64,000 nt of DNA. It comes from Shewanella halifaxensis HAW-EB4. GTDB lineage: Bacteria; Pseudomonadota; Gammaproteobacteria; Enterobacterales; Shewanellaceae. Under the pieces are notes generated by a model. The model was not told where the DNA came from, made no database searches, and saw only the letters and a program-made list of their open reading frames with translations. The DNA is taken from assembly GCF_000019185.1 (NCBI RefSeq), contig NC_010334.1, positions 2,046,001 to 2,110,000 of the forward strand, read 5' to 3'. Both the position numbers and the translations under genes were made by a program. Positions 35,112 to 44,275 of the stretch are shown one piece after another. The stretch's first letter is position 1. The number at the start of each line of letters is the position of its first letter.

Positions 35112-37664
35112 ATGGCTGCGTATTTATTAGAGCGTGGTTTAGCGAATGGTCTAGAGCGTATCGCTAACCTTAGTCATCGCCAGGGAGGCTCATATTTTGG
35201 CGCTCTTATGGCAAAGAAAGTACCTATTGTGACAGTGATGCTATCGCTGCTGAATTTATCCGTCACTCGTTTATCAGTGCTTAGTTTATCAGTGCTTAGT
35301 TTATCACTACTTAGCTTATTAGTGCCGCAAAGTGCGATGGCGTCATCGTCAACAGTGCCCATTTCCATGGCTGAAATGAAGCAAGCAGGCTTGATATTTG
35401 AAAGTGAACAGGGAGAGCTGACCATAGCGCTGCCAATGAAAACCGATGTCAGTATGCATGTCTCTGGTTGGGTTAACCGAGTATCTGTCCGCCACGAATT
35501 CAAAAACATGTCGAGTGAGTGGGTAAATGGTCAGTATCTATTTCCTTTACCGAATGAAGCGGCGGTTGACCAACTTAAGCTACATATTGGCGCTAGAGTG
35601 ATTGAAGGGCAGATCCAGCCTAAAGCAAAGGCAAAAGCGATATATGAGCAAGCTAAGGTAGAAGGTAAAAAGGCTAGTTTACTGGAGCAAAAGCGGGCCA
35701 ATATTTTTAGTGCTCAGGTGGCAAATTTGGCACCAAATGAAATGTTGATTGTCGAGCTTACCTATCAAGAAACGCTAGACTATAAAGATGGTGCATTTAG
35801 CCTACGCTTCCCTATGGTGATCGCGCCAAGATATGCCCCTAGGCAAGAAGCCGACAGCTATAACAAACTTAATAAACCTCAGGCCCTTAGCCAGCAGATT
35901 ATTAACGGTACTAAGCTAAATTATAAGCAAAGTAATGAGCTAATTGATATTAACAAAAGTGTCTATGCGCATAGCGCTGTCGTTAAGGCCGAAGATGAAG
36001 CGTTAGAATCTGAAGCATTAGAATCTAGAGAACGGCAAAATCGAGTCTCGATGACAGTTACTTTTGATGCGGCAATGCCAATAGAGAATATTGTCAGCCC
36101 TTATCATGGTATTAGCATTAATATGGTCGAAAATGCTGCGGCTCAAGTGTCGTTAGATAACTATGCCGTTGCGAATCGTGATTTTGTGCTGACTTGGCAA
36201 CCCGTGCAAGGTAGTGAGCCTACGGCAGCCGTATTTTCTCAACAAGGCAAAACTCATGCTGAGTTAGCCTCACAAGTTACCGCAGGCGATACCTCGTTCA
36301 ATCAGGGGGGCGCTAAAAGTAAGCTAAGCCCCCAATCTCAACCAGAACCACAGTCGCAATTACAAGTACAAGATAGCAAGCAACAGACACTGTCGAAAAA
36401 AGCATTAGAAAAATATGCCTTGGTGATGTTAATGCCACCTCAAGGGAGTGACGATGAGTCATCATCGATTGCACGAGAGTTGGTCTTGGTCATCGATACA
36501 TCGGGTTCGATGTCGGGGGATGCCATCATTCAGGCAAAATCAGCGCTGAAATATGCATTAGCAGGGCTGCGCCCCCAAGATAGTTTCAATGTATTGCAGT
36601 TCAACTCCACAGTTGAGCGGTGGTCTAGGCATGTAATGCCTGCAACGGCAATTAATCTTGGCCGAGCACAAAATTATATCAATGGTTTACAAGCTGATGG
36701 TGGCACTGAGATGTCTTTAGCGCTCGATGCCGCACTAACTAAGCTTGACAATGATCGCGGCCATAATAGTAAGCCTGTTCATGACGATGACAGATATCAG
36801 AGCAGCAATGAGACCCTTGAACAAAGCGCTGCGACACCATTACGGCAAGTGTTATTTATTACCGACGGAGCCGTGGCTAATGAGTCTAGGTTATTTGAGC
36901 AGATAAAAAATCAATTAGGTGAAAGCCGCTTATTTACTATCGGAATAGGCTCGGCACCCAATGCGCATTTTATGCAAAGAGCGGCAGAGGTTGGCAGGGG
37001 AACTTATACCTATATTGGTAAACTTGATGAGGTAAACCAAAAAGTGGTGTCGCTATTGGAGAAAATAGAGAAGCCTCAAGTTACCGATGTCGAACTTCAT
37101 TTTAGTGATGGCAGTGTACCGGACTATTGGCCAGTCCGTATTCCAGATCTTTATGCTCACGAGCCAGTACTGGTCGCCCTGCGTATTCCAAGCTATGTCA
37201 GTGATGACTTATTGATCCAGGGGCAATTAGCGGGGCAATTTTGGCAGCGACGCTTACCACTTAATAGCGCAGCTCAAGTTAACGACTTAGAGCAAGCTAA
37301 AGGCTTAGACTTAATATGGGCAAGAAAGCAGATCGCCGCCCTAGAGCTTAGTAAGCAAACAGCGAATAAAGAGAGGATTGAAAAACAGATCACGGCGATA
37401 GCGATGAAGTTTCATATCATGAGTGCTTATACAAGCCTAGTTGCGGTTGATGTCACGCCGGTAAAACCGACAAGTATTGCAGCAAAAGAGGCTAGGGTGA
37501 TCCAGCATCTGCCAAGCGGATGGCAAAGGCTATCACAAACACTTCCACAAACAGGAACGAATAGTTTTGTGTTCATGATTTTTGGTACGACTCTGTTGCT
37601 ATTAGCGGCGTTATATCGGCTGTCTTTTAGGCGTACTGACATAAGTGAACCTAGCTGTGGGTAG
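35112..37664 (+). CDS. Marine proteobacterial sortase target protein (VIT and vWA domains, LPQTG tail)
   Basis: An 850-residue exported protein. A long N-terminal extension with a Leu/Ser-repeat hydrophobic core (about 49-72) acts as signal peptide. A VIT domain (about 90-245) is followed by a low-complexity linker (Gln/Ser/Pro-rich). A von Willebrand A domain has the MIDAS motif DTSGS at 462-466. The C-terminus is a sorting signal: LPQTG at 811-815, a hydrophobic stretch FMIFGTTLLLLAALY, and a basic tail RRTDISEP. This matches the sole-substrate gene of dedicated proteobacterial sortases. The MIDAS suggests cation-dependent protein binding. It overlaps the sortase gene. Confidence 0.92.
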   Translation: MAAYLLERGLANGLERIANLSHRQGGSYFGALMAKKVPIVTVMLSLLNLSVTRLSVLSLSVLSLSLLSLLVPQSAMASSSTVPISMAEMKQAGLIFESEQGELTIALPMKTDVSMHVSGWVNRVSVRHEFKNMSSEWVNGQYLFPLPNEAAVDQLKLHIGARVIEGQIQPKAKAKAIYEQAKVEGKKASLLEQKRANIFSAQVANLAPNEMLIVELTYQETLDYKDGAFSLRFPMVIAPRYAPRQEADSYNKLNKPQALSQQIINGTKLNYKQSNELIDINKSVYAHSAVVKAEDEALESEALESRERQNRVSMTVTFDAAMPIENIVSPYHGISINMVENAAAQVSLDNYAVANRDFVLTWQPVQGSEPTAAVFSQQGKTHAELASQVTAGDTSFNQGGAKSKLSPQSQPEPQSQLQVQDSKQQTLSKKALEKYALVMLMPPQGSDDESSSIARELVLVIDTSGSMSGDAIIQAKSALKYALAGLRPQDSFNVLQFNSTVERWSRHVMPATAINLGRAQNYINGLQADGGTEMSLALDAALTKLDNDRGHNSKPVHDDDRYQSSNETLEQSAATPLRQVLFITDGAVANESRLFEQIKNQLGESRLFTIGIGSAPNAHFMQRAAEVGRGTYTYIGKLDEVNQKVVSLLEKIEKPQVTDVELHFSDGSVPDYWPVRIPDLYAHEPVLVALRIPSYVSDDLLIQGQLAGQFWQRRLPLNSAAQVNDLEQAKGLDLIWARKQIAALELSKQTANKERIEKQITAIAMKFHIMSAYTSLVAVDVTPVKPTSIAAKEARVIQHLPSGWQRLSQTLPQTGTNSFVFMIFGTTLLLLAALYRLSFRRTDISEPSCG
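35256..35330 (+). repeat. 15-bp tandem repeat inside signal peptide coding region
   Basis: Five consecutive 15-base units, in frame, encoding variants of L-S-V-L-S: TTATCCGTCACTCGT, two identical TTATCAGTGCTTAGT, TTATCACTACTTAGC and a diverged fifth. Units 2 and 3 are identical. Gain or loss of a unit would lengthen or shorten the hydrophobic core by five residues without shifting the frame. Confidence 0.85.
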
Positions 37665-38331
37665 CATTTTAAAGCAAGGCGATAATTTTTATGATGATGC
37701 AAGGCGTGATAAACGCCTTGGCAGACGGTTTCATCAGTATATTCCGTGGTTGTTATTGGCTGCAGGTGTCGTTTTAATCGTTCAAGGTGGATATATGCAA
37801 GCTAAAGCGAATTTTGCTCAATTTCTTATTCAACAGGCTTGGCAGAAAACATTGTTGGATGAAAAGCCGCATAAGCCTTGGTCGTGGGCTGATACGTATC
37901 CCGTTGCCAAGCTAGATTTTTTGCCGATGAAAACTCACTTGCAAGAACTTCCCGCTGAGTCGCGCGATAGCAATGACAGTCTATACGTACTGGCTGGCGC
38001 ATCGGGCCGTAATTTAGCTTTTGGCCCGGCACAAATGTTAACGTCGGCAAGTGTTAATGGTCAGGGCAATACGGTTATTGCAGGCCATAGAGATACCCAC
38101 TTTGCGAGACTTGATGGTGTTCAAGTCGGCCAGTTAATCCAGTTACAAAGCGCATCGGGAAAGAGTCGTATCTATCGTGTGGCAACGGCGCTAGTGACTC
38201 ATGAGTCCGATATGAGTGTGATTGAGAATAATGGTCACAGACAACTAACCTTGGTGACCTGTTATCCATTTGGGGCGGAGTTTGCTGGTGGGCCACTGCG
38301 ATTTGTGGTTAAGGCGGAGCCTGTTAATTAG
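37645..38331 (+). CDS. Dedicated class sortase (marine proteobacterial type)
   Basis: A 228-residue membrane-anchored cysteine transpeptidase. TM segment near residues 30-48 (YIPWLLLAAGVVLIVQGGYM), then the sortase beta-barrel with catalytic His in NTVIAGHRDTHF, catalytic Cys near residue 206 in LTLVTCYPF and Arg in GGPLRFVVK. There is no ATG before the TM segment; GTG at 37645 or 37657 are the possible starts, both inside the end of the substrate gene, implying translational coupling. It would cleave LPQTG of the preceding protein and attach it to an unknown acceptor in the Gram-negative envelope. Confidence 0.92.
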   Translation: MNLAVGSILKQGDNFYDDARRDKRLGRRFHQYIPWLLLAAGVVLIVQGGYMQAKANFAQFLIQQAWQKTLLDEKPHKPWSWADTYPVAKLDFLPMKTHLQELPAESRDSNDSLYVLAGASGRNLAFGPAQMLTSASVNGQGNTVIAGHRDTHFARLDGVQVGQLIQLQSASGKSRIYRVATALVTHESDMSVIENNGHRQLTLVTCYPFGAEFAGGPLRFVVKAEPVN

Positions 38332-38446
38332 ACTGGTTAAGCTTATTAACTATTAACGGTGATCAGAGCTAGCGATGCTGGCGCTAAGGCAATGGTGCCC
38401 ATAGCGCTAAGCCGCTCTGATTGAATGCCATTTAACCTAACAAAGC

Positions 38447-39472
38447 TTAGACTGAGATAGGCATTACGCGGTTTCTTCCTAAGCGCTTTGCTTCATAAAG
38501 CTGTTTGTCAGCCCGCTCTATTAACTGGTTATCAGTATCGTTTAATTGATATTCGGCAACGCCAAAAGAGGCACTAATGTTGTTAATCGTGTCTCCTTTT
38601 CGCCTATCTTTCAAAATCAACTTCTCTAGACTACGGCGCATAGATTCAGCCAATTGACGGGCTCGGCCTAATTGGCTCTTCGGCACAATGAGGGCAAACT
38701 CTTCACCGCCAAAGCGATACAGTTTAGTGCCATCTTGGCAAGCCTCAGTTAAGCGTTTAGTCACGGCTTTTAATACTTGATCGCCAAGCTGGTGGCCGTA
38801 TGTGTCGTTAAACACTTTAAAGTGATCGATATCGGCAATGATTAAACAAAGACCCTGTGGGTGCAGCTCAATAATTCCTTTGAGATCTTTATTAAATGCT
38901 CGGCGGTTTAGAGAATTTGTTAAGGCATCAAAGTGCATCTCATGTTCAGACTGCTTTAATTGTAGCTTAAGCGTGTCAATTTCTGATTGCGCCCTAGCGA
39001 GCTGCTCAGAAAATTGCTGGGCACTAACGCGTATTTCATTTGCGTCTTGAACAAGGTTTTTGATAACGCTTAGCACTTCTTCAATGGTAAAACCGTCACT
39101 CTCGATTTTATTGAGCTTGTTGTAATTGTTTTTTATTTTGCTGTGGAACTGATTAGCATCAAGGTTAGTGTCTTTAAGCGATTGAGAAAGCTCTGTCACC
39201 ATTGCGTCGAGATTGAGGCGCATATCGACAATATCAAGCTCAATAGGATCTGATAAAAACTCTCGATAAAGGCGTTCGCTATGACTTGGCGGGCAGGTGC
39301 TGTACTGACTGACGACTTGATCTAAATATAGGTTAAGCTTTGGGCTTTTCTCACCGACATAGGCATACCAGAGAGCATAGTTTGTCGGTGTCGTCGGGAT
39401 CTGATGTTTCAACATTAAAGGAATCGCTTTCTTTAATTTCGATGCAGATTCCTTTAGCAATGGGTTAGCCAT
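38447..39472 (-). CDS. Diguanylate cyclase (GGDEF domain)
   Basis: A 341-residue soluble protein making cyclic di-GMP from GTP. The C-terminal GGDEF domain has active-site GGEEF at residues 255-259 and the upstream DALTNSLNRRAF and DIDHFKVFNDTYGHQLGD blocks, so it should be active. The usual RxxD inhibitory site before GGEEF is absent (the stretch reads EACQDGTKLYR). The N-terminal 170 residues are helical with a coiled coil near 145-175 and show no membrane segment; the beginning (LLKESASKLKKAIPLMLKH) resembles other gammaproteobacterial cytoplasmic cyclases. Signal unknown. Confidence 0.92.
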   Translation of the reverse strand: MANPLLKESASKLKKAIPLMLKHQIPTTPTNYALWYAYVGEKSPKLNLYLDQVVSQYSTCPPSHSERLYREFLSDPIELDIVDMRLNLDAMVTELSQSLKDTNLDANQFHSKIKNNYNKLNKIESDGFTIEEVLSVIKNLVQDANEIRVSAQQFSEQLARAQSEIDTLKLQLKQSEHEMHFDALTNSLNRRAFNKDLKGIIELHPQGLCLIIADIDHFKVFNDTYGHQLGDQVLKAVTKRLTEACQDGTKLYRFGGEEFALIVPKSQLGRARQLAESMRRSLEKLILKDRRKGDTINNISASFGVAEYQLNDTDNQLIERADKQLYEAKRLGRNRVMPISV

Positions 39473-39746
39473 AGTGGTGCCTTATCGCCAATTAATTATT
39501 GGTTCTGTTATTTGTATGCAAATGAAAAACAACATCATTGTGCATTTTATTTGTCCATTCTATTATGTTTTTGCCTAATACAGAACTTGAAAAACGTTAA
39601 ATAGCACATAAACTCAGCGAACAAAAGTTAGAGTTAAATCTATACAATTAATAACAAGAAATGAAGGGACAGAAAGTGAAGACGGTTAAATTTACCCGCT
39701 TGATATCGTCGCTAAGTTTGCTGCTGCCCCCTAAACGCTTAACAAC

Positions 39747-39772
39747 AAAAAGGCACCGAAAGGGGCCTTTTT
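39747..39772 (-). terminator. Terminator of outer-membrane barrel gene
   Basis: AAAAAGGC/GCCTTTTT stem with about ten-base loop just past the stop codon of the minus-strand gene. Confidence 0.65.
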
Positions 39773-39800
39773 GTGTCGTGATAACTTAATTCTTTTAGAA

Positions 39801-40673
39801 CTAGAACTGGTAACTGACTGAAAGCATCGGACCGATAAAGCTGTAATAGATGTTGTAATCTGCAATCTTGATATCGGCAGCTGTAATCGTTGACGTGTAT
39901 TCAACGTCGACTTCGTAATAGTTAAATGCTGCTGTCATATGCCAATTTTCACTTATCGCAGCTTCAACACCCATTCTCACATCGACTAATCCGCCTTTTA
40001 AATCGTCTAACTTTATATAAAAATACTGAGCATGAGCATTGAATTTAAAGCCAGGATAGAACTCGTAAGCACCGTAAACACCAATATCTGGTAGTGGTGC
40101 AGTGAGCTTTTCATCAACAACTTTAGGGATTTCTATGGTATCTGGGCAGCGAGTTTCAGTATCTATCTCACAGATCCCAATATTGCCTTTAAAAGCAGTT
40201 TTGATAAACATGGCATGTAAACCAACAGAAACGCCAACGTCGTAGTTATGCCCTTGCCAAATGTCATAGCCATAGCCAATGCGCATAATATCTATGTTGA
40301 GTGTACTATCTAGAGCTATGCCCGACTTAATATCGTATGTGGTGTCATCCCAGGTAAACTGAAAAGGTTTTTCAACAGACTGAACCAAAGCGGTACGGTG
40401 TAACTGTTTCCAATCTGCGTATAAGGTGTGGCGATCATTAAAATGATGAGAGATTTCAAAGAAAGGCAAAAATTGTGACTCTTCTAGCTTTAAATCGGTT
40501 TCGAAATCGAGTTTAAAGGCATTACCTAGAATTGGGTCGTTAACATCTATGGTTGAATCCGTATTCGCATAAAAGCCACCAATCCTGATAACGGTATCGT
40601 TATCAGCAAACGTTAAAGGGCTTGCGACCAAAGTGAGCGTGGCAGCGCCGCAAATGATGAAACTTTTAACCAT
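39801..40673 (-). CDS. Predicted outer-membrane beta-barrel protein
   Basis: A 290-residue exported protein. Signal peptide 1-23 (SPLTFA-DND). The mature sequence alternates polar and hydrophobic residues in many predicted strands, ends with LSVSYQF (C-terminal Phe, as recognised by BamA), and has no lipobox. Segments such as ISHHFNDRHTLYADWKQL and WQGHNYDVGVSVGLHAMF suggest a porin-like or OmpW/OmpA-like barrel of about 12 strands. One Cys pair (GICEIDTETRCPD) could form a loop disulphide. Ligand unknown. Confidence 0.8.
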   Translation of the reverse strand: MVKSFIICGAATLTLVASPLTFADNDTVIRIGGFYANTDSTIDVNDPILGNAFKLDFETDLKLEESQFLPFFEISHHFNDRHTLYADWKQLHRTALVQSVEKPFQFTWDDTTYDIKSGIALDSTLNIDIMRIGYGYDIWQGHNYDVGVSVGLHAMFIKTAFKGNIGICEIDTETRCPDTIEIPKVVDEKLTAPLPDIGVYGAYEFYPGFKFNAHAQYFYIKLDDLKGGLVDVRMGVEAAISENWHMTAAFNYYEVDVEYTSTITAADIKIADYNIYYSFIGPMLSVSYQF

Positions 40674-41134
40674 TAAAAGTAACTCCGTCTTTCTTTTTTA
40701 TTAGTCTAAATTCATAGAGCTTTTATTATTTTGTTTCTAGCATAGCAGGATCTTTCTGGATGTGAATAAAATGTTTCTAAATATGTTCAATTTGTTTGAT
40801 CAAATGCAGTTTAACTGCAGTTAATCAATACGCAATAGGGTAAAAAGCACGTGCTAGCAGGATTGTTAATTAAGTCAAAGCTAAGGTAAGGCCGCTGTTG
40901 AGAGAGGTAGATTGATAAAACTGATAACATTTATGACTTGTAAAAAGCAGTAATCCGACTGCGTCTTTAACTGAGCTGCGCGTGTTTGAATACGCGCTTG
41001 GCCACTGACGGTATGTCACGCGGAAGTTAGCGGGTGTGGATGCTACTAAAATATTGCTATTAAACAGGCTTTAATTCAAACGCCTTTAATCAAAGGCGTT
41101 AGTTCAAATTTAATTACTCAATCACATCAGCCGA
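40674..41134. other. Intergenic region with small hairpin
   Basis: 460 bp without a credible gene. Near its right end AACGCCTTT/AAAGGCGTT (41079-41100) forms a nine-bp stem downstream of dgkA on the minus strand; the tail is only weakly T-rich, so it is a candidate terminator at best. Confidence 0.45.
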
Positions 41135-41506
41135 TTAGAAGAGTAGGGGCAGCAAGATCAGCGCCCAAGTTAATCCGCAAAAAGCTAAGCTCATGAAGAC
41201 GGCAGCTGAGGCAATATCTTTTGCTTGGCCACTCAGTGGATGAAACTCATCGCTAATCCTATCTACTACAGCTTCGATCGCAGAGTTAAGCAGCTCAACA
41301 ATCAATACCATAAATAGTCCCATAATGAGTAGAACACGCTCTACAGTACTCACATCTACTAAAAGTGCTATAGGTAGCATAATAGCAGCCAAGACTAACT
41401 CTTGTCTGAACGCCGCCTCGTGTTTCCAGGCCAATTTTAGACCTTGCATTGAAAAGCCTGTGGCTCTAATGACGCGTTTAATTCCGTTATTGTTAGCTGG
41501 TTTCAT
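41135..41506 (-). CDS. dgkA: Diacylglycerol kinase DgkA
   Basis: A 123-residue integral inner-membrane kinase that phosphorylates diacylglycerol to phosphatidic acid, recycling lipid from envelope glucan synthesis. Three TM segments follow an amphipathic N-terminal helix. The family signature ELLNSAIEAVVDRISDEFHP is at about residues 70-90, containing the catalytic Glu and metal-binding Glu. Length is normal (E. coli 122). Monocistronic and divergent from the ligase gene. Confidence 0.95.
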   Translation of the reverse strand: MKPANNNGIKRVIRATGFSMQGLKLAWKHEAAFRQELVLAAIMLPIALLVDVSTVERVLLIMGLFMVLIVELLNSAIEAVVDRISDEFHPLSGQAKDIASAAVFMSLAFCGLTWALILLPLLF

Positions 41507-41770
41507 AGTATTCCGTAATAATAATCCATCATGTGCGATAGCGAGTTGATTGCAATATCTTTAGACAGACGATTCAGATTTTGACGAAGTATAACATGTT
41601 CAACTTTTGGATTGAGTTTAAAAAGCTGAATCAACTGCTAGCCAACATCAATGGCAAGTACTAGTTGTGCAGACGAATATGGCGTAGAGCAGGAAATAGG
41701 GCTAGGCTTACTTCGTGGTGCACAGGATGTGCAAACTAACGTTGAAAAACAGCTGCAAGGAGCAATGGCC

Positions 41771-42652
41771 ATGTTCACGATACGACTCCCTTCTTTAATC
41801 GCTAGCCTAATAGTGGCTTGTCTCTTTATTACAAACTATTCCTTTGCGACATCCGCTGAAATCCCGCCAAACAATACTGATAAACCGTCAATCCAGTTAG
41901 CCTCTACAACCACGCAGCCAATGGTCAATATCTCGGGCTACTTGGTCAGTGAAAAGCTAGACGGTGTGAGGGGATATTGGGATGGAAAAGCAATGTACAG
42001 TCGCTCAGGCAGGTTGATTAATCTGCCGGCTTGGTTTATTGAGGGCTTTCCTGAGTTTCCTTTAGACGGTGAGTTATGGATTGAGCGGGGGACGTTTGAG
42101 CAAGTATCGGCAACCGTTAGAAAAACCAAGGCCTCTGACGCTGAATGGGCCAAAGTTCGTTTTTGGGTCTTTGATCTTCCGGATGATCCCAATATATTTG
42201 AATTGCGATATTACAGAGCGACAAAAGTACTGCAAGGTGTCAGTCCATTTTTAGCCGTTATTAGGCAATATACATTGAGCAGCAATCAAGCATTAGATAG
42301 CCAGTTACAAGGCATTATTGCTGACAACGGTGAAGGTTTGATGTTACACAAGAAAACCGCCTTGTATAAAGCTGGCCGCAGTAAAGACATCGTTAAGCTT
42401 AAACCGTTTTATGATGCCGAAGCGGTAGTGGTTGCGCATACTTCAGGTAAAGGAAAGTTTAGCGGTATGTTGGGGGCTTTGGTGGTAAAAAATGAGCAGG
42501 GAAAAGTGTTTAACTTAGGTTCTGGTTTCACACAGGAACAAAGGCTGGACCCACCTAAGATAGGTAGCCAAGTGACCTACAAATACTATGGGCTAACTCA
42601 AAAAGGTACGCCAAGGTTCGCGAGCTTTTTGCGGGTGAGGCAATCTCAATAA
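41771..42652 (+). CDS. ATP-dependent DNA ligase with signal peptide (LigE type)
   Basis: A 293-residue minimal ATP-dependent ligase. Residues 1-26 (MFTIRLPSLIASLIVACLFI...FA) form a signal peptide, so the enzyme is probably periplasmic. The nucleotidyltransferase domain has the adenylated Lys62 in SEKLDGVRGYWDG, then DGELWIERG, GLMLHK and KLKPFYDAEAVV; an OB domain follows. The start is chosen eight bases after AGGAG; the frame is open 40 codons upstream, but that part looks non-coding. LigE enzymes are proposed to act on incoming or extracellular DNA. Confidence 0.88.
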   Translation: MFTIRLPSLIASLIVACLFITNYSFATSAEIPPNNTDKPSIQLASTTTQPMVNISGYLVSEKLDGVRGYWDGKAMYSRSGRLINLPAWFIEGFPEFPLDGELWIERGTFEQVSATVRKTKASDAEWAKVRFWVFDLPDDPNIFELRYYRATKVLQGVSPFLAVIRQYTLSSNQALDSQLQGIIADNGEGLMLHKKTALYKAGRSKDIVKLKPFYDAEAVVVAHTSGKGKFSGMLGALVVKNEQGKVFNLGSGFTQEQRLDPPKIGSQVTYKYYGLTQKGTPRFASFLRVRQSQ

Positions 42653-42682
42653 CAGATAAGTGAGATAACAGATAAGTGAGAT
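42651..42682 (+). repeat. 16-bp tandem duplication at the ligase stop codon
   Basis: AACAGATAAGTGAGAT occurs twice in direct succession; the first copy overlaps the TAA stop codon of the ligase gene. Confidence 0.85.
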
Positions 42683-42751
42683 AATAGGGCTTGGCTAAAA
42701 AATGATGATTAAAGGGCTTAACGAAGCAAAGCCAATGGCGAGTTACTATAA

Positions 42752-42780
42752 ACAAAAGCTCGGGGCTGTAGCCCCGAGCC
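42752..42780 (-). terminator. Strong terminator of nitroreductase gene
   Basis: Ten-bp perfect G+C-rich stem GCTCGGGGCT/AGCCCCGAGC. On the minus strand it is followed by TTTTGTTTATAG. It lies between the convergent ligase and nitroreductase genes. Confidence 0.85.
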
Positions 42781-42844
42781 TCTAAACTTGACTCTTATCA
42801 TAACGAGAAACCTAGTTTACTCGATTAATGAAAACTGACTTGTG

Positions 42845-43501
42845 TTATAAAACCTGCAGTACATCTTCTATTGCTAAGCGAGACTTAGGTAGTGCTGCAT
42901 TGTAATCTTCTTCAGAATGATGGTAGCCCATGGCTAATGCAACATCACACTGATAACCGCCAAGCTCTTCTTTAAATATTTCACCAATCAACTCACTATC
43001 AACACCTTCCATGGTGGTAGAGTCAATTCCAAGACGCGCAAGGGTATGCAATGTGTTACCTAGGGCTAGATAGGTTTGTGCCTTGGTCCAGGCTGATGTA
43101 TTACCAGTTTCATCGGTATTTAACTCAGCGAAAGCAAAAGCGCCGAATGCTTGTTCTCTATCCTCAACTCCCATACGGCCATCGGCAATACCTTTATCAA
43201 CGACTTTTGCATAATCTTCGCGAGTGTAGCGAGGGTTGTAAGCAAATAAAACAATATGCGATGCAGACTTGATATGTGGCTGGTTAAACTGAAACTTGTT
43301 GGCAAACGTATCGTGCATACGCTGTTTAGCTTCGTCACTTTCGATCACAATAAATTTCCAAGGCTGTGAATTGATAGATGACGCCGAGAGGTTAATTGCT
43401 TTATAGATCACATCAAGATCGGTCTGAGGAATACGCTTTGACGCATCATAGCGTTTTGCAGTGTAACGGCTTTCAAGATCGGCAATAATAGGGTGAGTCA
43501 T
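42845..43501 (-). CDS. nfsB: NfsB-type oxygen-insensitive NAD(P)H nitroreductase
   Basis: FMN enzyme of 218 residues reducing nitroaromatics, quinones or related compounds. N-terminal ADLESRYTAKRYDASKRIP and SASSINSQPWKFIVIES contain the FMN phosphate-binding Arg/Ser residues. The C-terminal block has TMEGVDSELIGEIFKEELG and VALAMGYHHSEEDYN, normal for NfsB/DrgA-type enzymes. It is the last recognisably core gene in the window; everything to the right has an accessory character. Confidence 0.92.
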   Translation of the reverse strand: MTHPIIADLESRYTAKRYDASKRIPQTDLDVIYKAINLSASSINSQPWKFIVIESDEAKQRMHDTFANKFQFNQPHIKSASHIVLFAYNPRYTREDYAKVVDKGIADGRMGVEDREQAFGAFAFAELNTDETGNTSAWTKAQTYLALGNTLHTLARLGIDSTTMEGVDSELIGEIFKEELGGYQCDVALAMGYHHSEEDYNAALPKSRLAIEDVLQVL

Positions 43502-43654
43502 TTTCGTATCCTAATGTGGCAAGGTTGAGGCAATAATAAAACTGACCACTATCCTACCCCCATATTCAGTATTGAAATAGTGTTTGTTCGTTGAATTATT
43601 ATCAAAATTTTATTGGTAATGATTGTGCCTTTACTCACTATAGACATATAGATT

Positions 43655-44029
43655 TTGAGAAAACTTCTCAGCAAGAAATTGCTAAGCCTTGTTATCACCC
43701 ATCGTTCCGTCGACGGACGTGTTTATGTGCTCGATTATGCGGTAGTTAAATACGCAGAAGAATTGTTATTAGTTGTGGTGTATTTTCGTGCTGAAGAGCC
43801 TAGTTTACGAGTCAACCAAAACACCATAATGCACGACCTTATGATGCAGTACATTCTGCTCAAAGGAGTCCACAACCAAACGAAAGATAAGATAGCTAAA
43901 CCCTACTGGTATTCGTTTGTTACTGAGCCAGAGTTCAAGCGGCTATTTAAATCTAGCGATGTGTGTAATGTCGACGGCGTAGCTATAGAACCTGATGGCA
44001 CAATCACAGCGACTGAAATTGAGCACTAA
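43655..44029 (+). CDS. Hypothetical protein, uncertain start, possibly truncated
   Basis: A 124-codon frame starting at TTG without a visible ribosome binding site. The sequence is protein-like: a hydrophobic strand cluster (LLLVVVYFRAEEPSLRVN), a helix with MMQYILLKGVH, a basic/aromatic stretch KPYWYSFVTEPEFKRLF and an acidic C-terminus with IEPDGTITATEIEH. I do not recognise a family. It marks the left edge of the accessory region and may be the 3' remnant of a longer gene. Confidence 0.35.
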   Translation: MRKLLSKKLLSLVITHRSVDGRVYVLDYAVVKYAEELLLVVVYFRAEEPSLRVNQNTIMHDLMMQYILLKGVHNQTKDKIAKPYWYSFVTEPEFKRLFKSSDVCNVDGVAIEPDGTITATEIEH

Positions 44030-44275
44030 GACTAAGGCAGCGAGGCAAACCATCCTTTTAAAGTGGCTGTATGGCCTCAATAACGGTTATTACGACAAGG
44101 TCATGCTGTTCTCGCAATCACTGCAAATCTTCAATGACATAAAAAGATTGCTAACCAACTCTATGAAGAGATGCCAACCAGGTTTGATAAGAAGACGCGA
44201 CAGGTGTTACTAAGTCAGGAGGATGCAGAACTGCTCAAAGCCAAGATAGTGCACCGAAATGGTGCTGTGTGATGA
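44030..44275 (+). pseudogene. Degenerate coding remnant
   Basis: Protein-like segments occur in different frames: LLKWLYGLNNGYYDKVMLFS in one, then NQLYEEMPTRFDKKTRQVLL and SQEDAELLKAKIVHRNGAV in another, ending in a stop near 44273. A single-base shift near 44145 would join them. No start or family was recognised, so this is a weak call for a frameshifted gene. Confidence 0.25.

Noticed and set aside
41651..41770. 40-codon upstream extension of the ligase gene
   Set aside because: It would bury the signal peptide, and AGGAG is correctly spaced only for the ATG at 41771.
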